Positions 6,272 through 12,881 of a stretch of 13,889 nt of DNA are shown in pieces. This stretch comes from JBFLVN01 sp040758475 (GTDB lineage: Bacteria > JAGRBM01): assembly GCA_040758475.1 (NCBI GenBank), contig JBFLVN010000079.1, positions 1-13,889 on the forward strand, given 5' to 3'. Position 1 is the first letter of the stretch. Every line of letters begins with the position of its first letter. The notes under the pieces were generated by a model. That model did no database searches and was not told the DNA's origin. It saw only the letters and a list, made by a program, of their open reading frames with translations. Position numbers and translations under genes: made by a program.

Positions 6272-7339
6272 CTATTTGGGTTCCTGCTGCGTGACGCAAT
6301 GGATGGCCCCCAAACCCACGATCACGTCGGTGCAATCGACGGGAACGACCTTCCGCCCCGGAAAGAGCTTGGAGAGGATCGCCACGGCTTTTTCGTCGTT
6401 GGGGTCCGAAAACACCGGCAGCAGGACGGCGCCGTTCCCGATGTAGAAATTCGCATAACTCGCCGGGAGGCGCAGGCCGTCCGTGTGGTAGCGGGGCCTG
6501 GGCATGGGGAGAGTCACGATTTCGAGGGGCCGGCCATCCTGGTCCTTGAGGGTCTTTAACTTCTTCAAATTTTCCTGGAGAGGCTTGTAGTTCTCTTCGG
6601 CCGGATCGTCTTCCACGACGGAGACGACTGTCGTGGGATTTATGAAGCGAACGATGTCGTCGATGTGGCCATCCGTGTCGTCCCCGGCAATCCCTTCGCC
6701 GAGCCAAAGGATGTTGGTAAAGCCTAAATAATCGCGGAGAATTTGCTCGATCTGTTCCTTAGAGAGAGAAGGGTTGCGGTTCTTGTTGAGTAAGCATTGC
6801 GCGGTCGTGAGGACCGTCCCTTTGCCGTTCGTGTCGATGGAACCGCCTTCCAGAACGATGCCGGGAGTAAACGACGCGCAGTTCCGGATTTTGGCGACTT
6901 TCTGGGGGATCTGGTTGTCCTGGTCCCAGGGGGGATATTTTCCGCCCCACTTGTTGAATTCGAAGTCCACGAGGGCGATCTGCCGCTGCCCGTCACCTTC
7001 CGCGCGGATGAAAATGGGCCCCGCGTCGCGGGCCCAAGCGTCGTCCGTAGGAATGTCGTGGAGAATCACGTTTTTTTCCACGGCTTTGTAACTCGAAAGA
7101 ATTTTCCGGATTCGGGAATGCATGGCCTTGGCGGCCAGGATGTTCACTTCTTCCTTGGGCGAGAGGGCTTCGGTCATCTTCGCCCAGGCGGGCTCTACCT
7201 TGGAGATGTCCACGCCAGGCCACGTTTCCACGTTGTGAGGCCAGGAAAGCCAGGTGGCCCGGTGCTCTTCCCATTCGGCGGGCATCCGAAACCCGAGTTG
7301 GGCAGGTAGCGGCATTTTGACGCAAGGGGAGTTTTTCAT
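6272..7339 (-). CDS. aguA: Agmatine deiminase
   Basis: This enzyme hydrolyses agmatine to N-carbamoylputrescine and ammonia. The 355-residue product is of normal family length. It begins with FRMPAEWEEHRATWLSWPHN, the family's characteristic N-terminal strand. Active-site elements are visible: WARDAGP at 102-108 (Asp105), LEGGSID at 163-169, TDGHIDDIVRF at 222-232 (His225, Asp227), and the nucleophilic Cys348 in GLGAIHC. The ATG at 7339 has only a weak GGAAA upstream; the Met at residue 9 is a less likely alternative. It lies 34 nt downstream of aguB on the same strand, which supplies the next step to putrescine. All catalytic residues are present, so the call is firm. Confidence 0.95.
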   Translation of the reverse strand: MKNSPCVKMPLPAQLGFRMPAEWEEHRATWLSWPHNVETWPGVDISKVEPAWAKMTEALSPKEEVNILAAKAMHSRIRKILSSYKAVEKNVILHDIPTDDAWARDAGPIFIRAEGDGQRQIALVDFEFNKWGGKYPPWDQDNQIPQKVAKIRNCASFTPGIVLEGGSIDTNGKGTVLTTAQCLLNKNRNPSLSKEQIEQILRDYLGFTNILWLGEGIAGDDTDGHIDDIVRFINPTTVVSVVEDDPAEENYKPLQENLKKLKTLKDQDGRPLEIVTLPMPRPRYHTDGLRLPASYANFYIGNGAVLLPVFSDPNDEKAVAILSKLFPGRKVVPVDCTDVIVGLGAIHCVTQQEPK

Positions 7340-7373
7340 GGTGCGTTTCCGGAAAATTGGAAAAGCCGCGGAA

Positions 7374-8285
7374 TTACTCGTCCAGTACGCGCTTTAGAAG
7401 GCCGCCGTAAGCGTCGATGCGCCGGTCGCGAAGGAAAGGCCAGTTGCGGCGCTGGTGCTCGATTTTCGCAAGGTCGCATTCGGCAACGAGGATTTGTTCC
7501 TTTTGAGTGCCACCATCGGCCAGGAGGCGCCCGAAGGGATCGGCGATGAAGGAACTGCCCCAGAACGTAAGCCCCCCTTCGTGGCCCACGCGGTTGGCGA
7601 CGCCCACGAAAACGCCGTTGGCGATGGCGTGGGAGCGCTGGATCGTGCGCCAGGCATCGCGCATACCAACTTTGGCATCCTTGGGTTCGGAATCGAGCCA
7701 GCCGATGGCCGTGGGGTAGAAAAGGATTTCCGCTCCAGCGAGGGAGGCGAGGCGCGCCCCTTCGGGGAACCACTGGTCCCAGCAGATAAGCACGGCGATT
7801 TTCCCGTACTTGGTCGGAAAAACCTTAAAGCCCAGATCCCCCGGCGCAAAATAGTATTTTTCATAAAAGAGGGGATCGTCGGGAATGTGCATTTTCCGAT
7901 AGAGGCCGATTGTCTCCCCGTCGTCGCCGATGAGGGCGGCCGAGTTGTGATAGACCCCTTTGGCCCGTTTCTCGAAAATCGGGGCGACAAGAACGATCTT
8001 TTTTTCCTTGGCTATTTTTCCGAGCGCCTTGGTCGATGGACCCGGGACGGATTCCGCCAAATCGAACAACGAAGCATCTTCCTTCTGGCAGAAATAGAGC
8101 GAGCGGTAGAGTTCCTGGAGGCAGACGACCTGGGCCCCCTTCGCCGCGGCTTCGCGGACCTTTTCCACGGCCCTTTCGAGGTTCTCTTCCGGATCGGCGG
8201 AGCAGCTCATCTGCACCACGCCCACCCGCACGGGGCGGGAGGCGCTTTTCGCCGGAGAGCTTCCGTTTTTCTTTCGAGCCGCCAT
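7374..8285 (-). CDS. aguB: N-carbamoylputrescine amidohydrolase
   Basis: This nitrilase-superfamily enzyme converts N-carbamoylputrescine to putrescine, CO2 and ammonia. The 303-residue product carries the Glu-Lys-Cys triad: Glu58 in CLQELY, Lys131 in YRKMHIPDD, and Cys168 in LICWDQWFPEGAR. The stretches MHIPDDPLFYEKYYFAPGD and YPTAIGW are characteristic of the AguB branch. A basic N-terminal extension of about 18 residues (MAARKKNGSS onward) precedes the core. The ATG at 8285 has a purine-rich GGAAAAAGAG upstream. It is the first gene of the minus-strand group, directly before aguA; together they form the two-step agmatine route to polyamines. Confidence 0.95.
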   Translation of the reverse strand: MAARKKNGSSPAKSASRPVRVGVVQMSCSADPEENLERAVEKVREAAAKGAQVVCLQELYRSLYFCQKEDASLFDLAESVPGPSTKALGKIAKEKKIVLVAPIFEKRAKGVYHNSAALIGDDGETIGLYRKMHIPDDPLFYEKYYFAPGDLGFKVFPTKYGKIAVLICWDQWFPEGARLASLAGAEILFYPTAIGWLDSEPKDAKVGMRDAWRTIQRSHAIANGVFVGVANRVGHEGGLTFWGSSFIADPFGRLLADGGTQKEQILVAECDLAKIEHQRRNWPFLRDRRIDAYGGLLKRVLDE

Positions 8286-8299
8286 CGCTCTTTTTCCAC

Positions 8300-8323
8300 G
8301 GGGCTCCGCTTAAAGCGGGCCCC
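8300..8323 (-). promoter_or_regulatory. Stem-loop in the aguB 5' leader
   Basis: GGGGC at 8300-8304 pairs with GCCCC at 8319-8323, and CCGCT at 8306-8310 with AGCGG at 8314-8318. This gives a ten-pair stem with one bulged base (8305) and a three-base loop. It lies 14 nt before the aguB start, just upstream of its ribosome site. There is no T-run on the exit side of either strand, so a leader hairpin is likelier than a terminator. Confidence 0.45.
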
Positions 8324-8334
8324 TTCGCCGCTTC

Positions 8335-8363
8335 CTCATAATCGCCTGGGGGCCCAGGGGCAA
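8335..8363 (-). promoter_or_regulatory. Candidate promoter for the aguB-aguA group
   Basis: On the minus strand TTGCCC (8363-8358) and TATGAG (8340-8335) are spaced by 17 bp, each matching four of six consensus bases. The spacer contains an inverted repeat, CCTGGG and CCCAGG at 8345-8358 with a 2-bp centre, which could be a regulator site. The predicted transcript would begin near 8328, just before the leader stem-loop. The match is modest in GC-rich DNA. Confidence 0.35.
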
Positions 8364-8373
8364 AGCGCCCGGC

Positions 8374-8402
8374 TTGACACCCCCCTCCCCCAGGGATAAG
8401 TT
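8374..8402 (+). promoter_or_regulatory. Candidate promoter for the SCP2-racemase-reductase operon
   Basis: A perfect -35 hexamer TTGACA lies at 8374-8379. The -10 is weaker: GATAAG at 8395-8400 (15-bp spacing, four of six) or TAAGTT at 8397-8402 (17-bp spacing, three of six). A start near 8408 would place the palindrome at 8417-8438 directly downstream of the transcription start, a position where a bound repressor would block initiation or early elongation. The weak -10 would suit a regulated promoter. Confidence 0.45.
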
Positions 8403-8416
8403 CCGCCCGGCTAAAA

Positions 8417-8438
8417 ATTGATTGGCTAGTCAATCAAT
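8417..8438. promoter_or_regulatory. Probable TetR-family operator (22-bp palindrome)
   Basis: The arms ATTGATTG (8417-8424) and CAATCAAT (8431-8438) are perfect complements around a six-base centre containing CTAG. Twenty of 22 positions are symmetric; only 8425 and 8430 break it. It is AT-rich within strongly GC-rich surroundings and sits between the promoter and the SCP2 ribosome site (GGAGG at 8454-8458). The design resembles operators of TetR-family repressors of acyl-CoA and fatty-acid degradation genes. No regulator gene is in this window. As a hairpin terminator it would lack a T-run. Confidence 0.65.
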
Positions 8439-8467
8439 CTTAGACCCCACCCCGGAGGACCACTCCC

Positions 8468-8815
8468 ATGGCCTTTACCGATCCCAAGCAGATTTTCGAC
8501 GACCGCATCGCCGCCGGCATCAAGGCGAACATCGAGCGCGCCAAGACCGTGGACGCCGTCTACAAGTTCGTCCTCACGGGCGACAAGGGCGGCACGTGGC
8601 TCGTGAATTTGAAGGACAAGCCGGGCGTTTCCCTGGGCGATGGGGACGCGGGCTGCACGATCACCATGGAAGCGGCCGACTTTCTAGCCATGAACAACGG
8701 GGAATTAGACCCCCAGCAAGCTTTCATGGCGGGCAAGATGATGATCACGGGCGACATGTCGCTGGCCTTCAAGCTGGGTGAAGTGCTTGGCGGCGGGCAG
8801 CGCGGCGCCTCCTGA
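8468..8815 (+). CDS. SCP2 sterol-carrier/lipid-transfer domain protein
   Basis: This stand-alone SCP2 domain of 115 residues is a small soluble fold with a hydrophobic tunnel that holds lipids or acyl-CoA. Family features in order are a first strand YKFVLTGDKGGTWLVNLKD, then GDGDAGCTITMEAADFLAMNNGELDPQQAFMAGKMMITGDMSLAFKL, matching the core motif (AFM.GK..I.GDM..A.KL) near residues 85-103. The ATG at 8468 has GGAGG 9 nt upstream. It is first in a plus-strand operon with a racemase and an enoyl-CoA reductase, suggesting it presents fatty acyl or sterol-like substrates to these enzymes (inference). The ligand cannot be read from sequence. Confidence 0.92.
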   Translation: MAFTDPKQIFDDRIAAGIKANIERAKTVDAVYKFVLTGDKGGTWLVNLKDKPGVSLGDGDAGCTITMEAADFLAMNNGELDPQQAFMAGKMMITGDMSLAFKLGEVLGGGQRGAS

Positions 8816-8845
8816 CGCGGGCCGGTTAGCGGTTGAAACGATTCG

Positions 8846-8871
8846 CAGGGGCGCAGCAAGCTGCGCCCCTG
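8846..8871 (+). terminator. Strong intercistronic hairpin after the SCP2 gene
   Basis: CAGGGGCGCAG (8846-8856) and CTGCGCCCCTG (8861-8871) form a perfect 11-bp stem with loop CAAG. Outside it TTGAAA (8833-8838) and TTTCAA (8875-8880) can pair again. The exit side is TCATTTC rather than a T-run, so it may act as a partial terminator or as an mRNA end-protector raising SCP2 levels over the downstream enzymes. It may also be a simple transcript-stabilising structure. Confidence 0.5.
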
Positions 8872-8908
8872 TCATTTCAAAGACCCCGTGACGAAAAGGT
8901 TGAGTGTC

Positions 8909-10093
8909 ATGTCCAAGCTTCTTTCCGGTATCAAGGTGCTCGATCTCTCCCGGCTCCTTCCGGGTCCCTACTGCACGCTCCTTCTTTCGGATTTGGGTGC
9001 GGACGTAATCAAAGTGGAGGATTTCAGCGGCGGCGATTACGCCCGGCTCTCCCCGCCGCTGGCACCCGACGGACAGAGCGCTTTCTATCATTTTCTGAAC
9101 CGCGGCAAGCGGTCCATGAAGCTCAATTTAAAAAAGCCCGAGGGCGTGGAACTTCTAAAGCGCCTCGTCAAAAGCGCCGACATCCTGGTGGAGAGTTTCC
9201 GGCCGAACGTCATGGACAAACTCGGCGTGGGTTATTCCGTGCTCGCCAAGGAAAATCCCAAGCTGATTTACTGTTCCATCACGGGTTACGGCTGGACCGG
9301 CCCCTACAAGGAAAAAGCCGGACACGACAACAACTACCTTTCTTATGCGGGCGTACTCGGCGTGACGGGGGAGCGGGACCGGCGGCCATCCCTTGCGGGC
9401 GTGCAGATCGCCGACATCGCTTCGGGCGCCCTCTTCGGCACCGTCGCGATCCTCGCGGCCCTCCACCGGGCGCGAACTGAAGGAAAAGGGACGTTCATCG
9501 ATACGTCCATGACCGACGGATCGCTCGCCATCCTGGGGCCGCACCTTGCCACCTTCGTGGCCGAAGGAAGGGTCCCCCGCACGGGCGAGATGATGCTTTC
9601 GGGAAAAATCTGCTGTTACACCGTCTACGAAACAAAAGATGGAAAGCACATGAGCGTGGGAGCGCTCGAACCCAAGTTCTGGGCGGCCTTCTGCCAGGCC
9701 GTAAAACGCCCCGATCTCTCGGGTGCCGCCTTTACGGACGCCAAGGACGGCCAGAAGCATTACGAGGATTTGAAGGCCCTCTTCAAATCCAAGACCCAGG
9801 CCGAATGGATTGAAACTCTTAAAGACGCCGACTGCTGCGTGGAACCGGTCCTTTTAATGGACGACGTGATGAAGGAATCCCTCTTCGAAGCCCGGGGCAT
9901 GTGGACCAACGTTTCCCTTGCCAGCGGCAAATCCTTAAAGCTCGCGAGAACGCCCTTTGCCCTCGACGGCAAAAACCCCGAGGGCCCCGACACCCCCGCC
10001 CCCAAGCACGGGGAACATACGGATAGCGTTCTCAAGGAATTCGGGCTTTCCGATTCGGAAGTAACCGCCGTTAAGAAGGCAGGCGCCGTTTAA
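8909..10093 (+). CDS. CaiB/BaiF family enzyme, probable alpha-methylacyl-CoA racemase
   Basis: This is a family III CoA-transferase fold protein, 394 residues. The N-terminus MSKLLSGIKVLDLSRLLPGP and LLLSDLGADVIKVE are standard. The racemase residues known from Mycobacterium tuberculosis MCR (His126, Asp156, Glu241) have counterparts at His139 (AGHDNNY), Asp169 (QIADIASG) and Glu254 (VGALEPKFW) with identical spacings of 30 and 85 residues, which favours racemase over transferase. Such enzymes interconvert 2R and 2S methyl-branched acyl-CoA so beta-oxidation can proceed. I chose the ATG at 8909, with AGG 9 nt upstream; an in-frame GTG at 8888 would add seven residues. SCP2 precedes it and the reductase follows after 32 nt. 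Family is certain, racemase activity likely. Confidence 0.88.
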   Translation: MSKLLSGIKVLDLSRLLPGPYCTLLLSDLGADVIKVEDFSGGDYARLSPPLAPDGQSAFYHFLNRGKRSMKLNLKKPEGVELLKRLVKSADILVESFRPNVMDKLGVGYSVLAKENPKLIYCSITGYGWTGPYKEKAGHDNNYLSYAGVLGVTGERDRRPSLAGVQIADIASGALFGTVAILAALHRARTEGKGTFIDTSMTDGSLAILGPHLATFVAEGRVPRTGEMMLSGKICCYTVYETKDGKHMSVGALEPKFWAAFCQAVKRPDLSGAAFTDAKDGQKHYEDLKALFKSKTQAEWIETLKDADCCVEPVLLMDDVMKESLFEARGMWTNVSLASGKSLKLARTPFALDGKNPEGPDTPAPKHGEHTDSVLKEFGLSDSEVTAVKKAGAV

Positions 10094-10125
10094 TCGGCTA
10101 TCGTTTTACAAACGGAGACAACAGG

Positions 10126-11010
10126 ATGCCCCACTCGGCCATTTTCCGGGACGATCTCTTCAAGGACAAAGTCGCCGTCGTGACGGGCGGCGGCACGGGC
10201 ATCGGCGAGGCCATCGCGGCCGAACTGGCGACGCTGGGCGCCAAGGTCGTCATCGCCTCCCGCAAGATGCACCGCCTCATCCCCACGGCCAAGGGTCTCT
10301 CCCGGGATTTGAACGCGGAAGTAGTGCCTCTCGCTTGCAACATCCGGGAGCGCGCCCAAGTGGACGCCCTCGTCGATGAAGTTTTGAAGCGTTACGGAAA
10401 GGTCGACTTTCTCGTCAACAACGGGGGCGGCCAGTTCCCCTCCCCGGCCGAGGGGTACACGGAAAAAGGCTGGCGCGCCGTGATCGATACGAATCTCACG
10501 GGCACCTGGAACATGTGCCAGAGCGTCGCCTTGAAACACATGCTCCGGCACGGGGGAAAGATCGTTACCATCGTGGCCGACATGTGGCGCGGTTTCCCTG
10601 GCCTCATGCACACGGGGGCCGCCCGGGCGGCGGTCGTGAACATGACCATGTCGCTCGCCGTCGAGTGGGCCCGGGCCAAAATCCTCATCAACTGCGTGGC
10701 GCCGGGGACGATCCTCTCCACCGGCATGAAGAACTATCCCCCCGGCACAGTGGACGCCGCGTGGCAGCGGATTCCCCTAAAGCGCCTCGGGAAATCGGAA
10801 GAAATCGCCTGGGCGGTCACTTATCTTCTCTCTCCCGCGGGAGATTTCATTACGGGTGAGACGATCAAGGTGGACGGCGGCGCGTCCTTGTGGGGCGATC
10901 GGTGGCCCATCCCCGATCCTTCCCAAAAGCCCGACATCCAGATCCCCAAGTGGCCCGAAGAGAAATGGCCTGAATTCGCGGTGCCGCCGGAAGACGACAA
11001 GAAAGAATAA
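10126..11010 (+). CDS. SDR-family trans-2-enoyl-CoA reductase-like (PECR-type)
   Basis: This is an SDR protein of 294 residues of the peroxisomal trans-2-enoyl-CoA reductase/2,4-dienoyl-CoA reductase type, probably acting on acyl-CoA thioesters with NADPH. Evidence is TGGGTGIG at 20-27, the PECR-like hallmark NNGGGQFPSPAEGYTEKGW from 98, TNLTGTWNMC, GFPGLMHTGAARAAV at 156-170, LSPAGDFITGETIKVDGG near 220-250, and a long proline-rich C-terminal tail. The classical Tyr-x3-Lys pair is absent; Thr163 and Arg167 occupy the place of the Ser and Lys of dienoyl-CoA reductases. The ATG at 10126 has GGAG 8 nt upstream. It closes the SCP2 operon and faces the acyltransferase gene with 6 nt between stops. 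The true substrate could also be a dienoyl- or hydroxyacyl-CoA. Confidence 0.88.
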   Translation: MPHSAIFRDDLFKDKVAVVTGGGTGIGEAIAAELATLGAKVVIASRKMHRLIPTAKGLSRDLNAEVVPLACNIRERAQVDALVDEVLKRYGKVDFLVNNGGGQFPSPAEGYTEKGWRAVIDTNLTGTWNMCQSVALKHMLRHGGKIVTIVADMWRGFPGLMHTGAARAAVVNMTMSLAVEWARAKILINCVAPGTILSTGMKNYPPGTVDAAWQRIPLKRLGKSEEIAWAVTYLLSPAGDFITGETIKVDGGASLWGDRWPIPDPSQKPDIQIPKWPEEKWPEFAVPPEDDKKE

Positions 11011-11016
11011 GTATTT

Positions 11017-11760
11017 CTAGACTTCCCAATCCGTCCCGAAAACCACCCGGCAGACCGCTTCCCGCGATTCCTTTCGCAGGCGTTCCCTTTCCAGCGGCGT
11101 GTCCGCCGCCGGGTAGAGCGCTTCTCTGACGACGAGCCGGACGCGGCCGGGGTCGTGGCCGAAAGTCCGCCCCCAAGGTCCGCGTTCTATTGCGGGATTT
11201 TCTTCCACTACCGCTACCGGAACGATGGGAACTTTCAACGCACAGGCCAGATCGAAGGCGCCGGGACGGAAGTCCCGCACTTCTCCAGGCAGGGGCCGTT
11301 TTCCCTCGGGATACACCAGAACCGAAAGGCCCCGGGCTAGCACGGACCGGCATTTTTCGATCAGGACTTCCGAACCCGCGCGGGGCTCGATGAAAATCTG
11401 CTCGACGCGCGCCGCCATGTGGCCGCCCAAAGGGAAATTCCTCAAATCCGCCCGGATGACGGCCCGCCAATGGCGCTCGATGAAATGAATAAAAAGGTAC
11501 CAGTCCCACTCACTCCCGTGGTTGGAGACGAAGACGCAGGGGGGAACGCCTTCCAGGTTCTCAAGGCCCCCGGCCTCGAACCGGATACCGCACCCGCGAA
11601 GGACGCTCCCCGTCCACAACCGCCGCAAGTGGTCGTAACCCCAGTCCGGCTCCTTGCCCGAAGCAAACGCCGCAAGCGCGAGGGCGCTCACGCCCGCCGT
11701 CGCGCCGCCGATGACCGAAAGGCGCCAGGCCGTCCGGAGCGCCTCCAAGCATCCGTTCAC
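11017..11760 (-). CDS. PlsC-like 1-acylglycerol-3-phosphate acyltransferase family protein
   Basis: This is a membrane-associated acyltransferase of 247 residues. The catalytic HX4D box is SNHGSEWD (His81, Asp86), the acceptor-binding motif is the variant YPEGKR at 150-155 (usually FPEGTR), and FRPGAF with VPIVPVAV follows, all in family order. A hydrophobic segment near residues 14-34 probably anchors it. I chose the GTG at 11760: it has GGAAG upstream and overlaps the preceding stop as GTGA; the frame opens farther upstream but reads the neighbouring gene out of frame. Members acylate lysophosphatidate or other lyso-lipids. Its partners here are an unknown probable exported protein and a PAP2 enzyme, so it may serve a specialised lipid rather than housekeeping phosphatidate (inference). 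Confidence 0.85.
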   Translation of the reverse strand: MNGCLEALRTAWRLSVIGGATAGVSALALAAFASGKEPDWGYDHLRRLWTGSVLRGCGIRFEAGGLENLEGVPPCVFVSNHGSEWDWYLFIHFIERHWRAVIRADLRNFPLGGHMAARVEQIFIEPRAGSEVLIEKCRSVLARGLSVLVYPEGKRPLPGEVRDFRPGAFDLACALKVPIVPVAVVEENPAIERGPWGRTFGHDPGRVRLVVREALYPAADTPLERERLRKESREAVCRVVFGTDWEV

Positions 11761-12881
11761 AGGATTTCTTCCACCGAAACCACCCACCGGGAAGGCGGGA
11801 CGGCGAGGGCTTCCGAGAGGGCCCTGGCGGCGGAAGGCTTTGAAAGTTCTTGGGAGAGTTCCGCCCCCCCCAAGACGGCGAACCGCTGGGTCAGCGGCAC
11901 GAATCCCTTCCCCGCTGAAGCCTTCTCCCAAACTTCTTCGATATTTTCCATCCGGTACCCCGCTTCCAAGGTGCCATCGGCCCGGAATGAATAGAAAGCG
12001 GGCGCTAATGCTTTGGCTTCCGGCGGAAAACTCAGCCAGTGAAGGAAAACTCCTCCCGCGTTCTTCACGGCCATCCATTCGTAAGAGGCCCCGGTGGAAA
12101 TCGTTTCGATCTTCCGGAACCCGGAAGAACCGGAGAGCAGCGCTTCGCTTTCATCGGGGAGCGAAAAGCCGTTTTCGAGCGTGACGTGACCGCCGAAGGA
12201 AAGAAGCCCCGGGGGAACGGCCACTTCCACCTCCTGCGTGAGCGTGTCGGCGGTGAAAAGCTGCCGTTGCGGACGGGGCGTCACGTAACGGAAAAGCGCG
12301 CGGACGCTCGCCAGGAAACGCCGCTCCGCCACGGCGGCACCGGCGGAGGACTTCTCCGAAATCCACCGGAAATCCGCCGAGGTCCGCTCGATGGGGAAAG
12401 CCCCCAGGATTCTCGCTCTCAGGCGCAAGCGGACCGCCCGGGCGAGAAGAATCCCCGTCGGGCCACGCAAGTTTTCATAAAAGCCCGTCCCTCCGGGGAA
12501 TTCGAGGGAGAATTTTTCCGACGAAAAGGATTCTTCCGACAACTGGAAAGAAGGGGGCATTTCCCCACCCGGGACGAGAAACCCTTCCCCGTCGAAACGG
12601 CCGTCTTCCGTCCTGGCCCGGACCCGAAAGCGCGCGCCCGGTGGTGGAGAATGGCCCACGTCTCCCAGGAACCTGGCCCGCAGATAAGCTGTGCCGCCTT
12701 GAGCGTCGGCAGGAACCTCCATCCACTTTCCTTCCACCCATGAAACGAGTTTCCACGGGCCGCTCTCCACCCCCGGAACTTCGAGGACGTCGAAAATCGC
12801 GGTTCGTTCCATGAAGCTCTCCAGTGGCGGCTGGGAAGCCGCCACGCCGAGCAAGGCACCCACCATCAAGAGAAAACCCAT
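11757..12881 (-). CDS. Unrecognised probable exported protein, 374 residues
   Basis: I do not recognise this protein. It opens with a hydrophobic stretch MGFLLMVGALLGVAASQPP that could be a signal peptide cleaved after Ala15, although the usual basic residues before it are missing, so export is likely but not certain. The rest is rich in beta strands, Trp, Phe and Gly with many short charged turns, has no second membrane span, and has few cysteines. Its start lies inside the end of the PAP2 gene (16-nt overlap), with GGAGG 11 nt upstream; an ATG five codons later overlaps the PAP2 stop as TGATG. Its stop overlaps the acyltransferase start. The tight packing implies a shared job in envelope lipid handling (inference). 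Confidence 0.75.
   Translation of the reverse strand: MGFLLMVGALLGVAASQPPLESFMERTAIFDVLEVPGVESGPWKLVSWVEGKWMEVPADAQGGTAYLRARFLGDVGHSPPPGARFRVRARTEDGRFDGEGFLVPGGEMPPSFQLSEESFSSEKFSLEFPGGTGFYENLRGPTGILLARAVRLRLRARILGAFPIERTSADFRWISEKSSAGAAVAERRFLASVRALFRYVTPRPQRQLFTADTLTQEVEVAVPPGLLSFGGHVTLENGFSLPDESEALLSGSSGFRKIETISTGASYEWMAVKNAGGVFLHWLSFPPEAKALAPAFYSFRADGTLEAGYRMENIEEVWEKASAGKGFVPLTQRFAVLGGAELSQELSKPSAARALSEALAVPPSRWVVSVEEIL

Noticed and set aside
7455..8399. 314-codon open frame on the plus strand
   Set aside because: It is opposite aguB, which has all three catalytic residues; the plus frame is a shadow.
11761..12078. Longer acyltransferase frame opening at 12078
   Set aside because: The extension runs out of frame through the well-placed neighbouring gene and looks random; the GTGA overlap and GGAAG site support the start at 11760.
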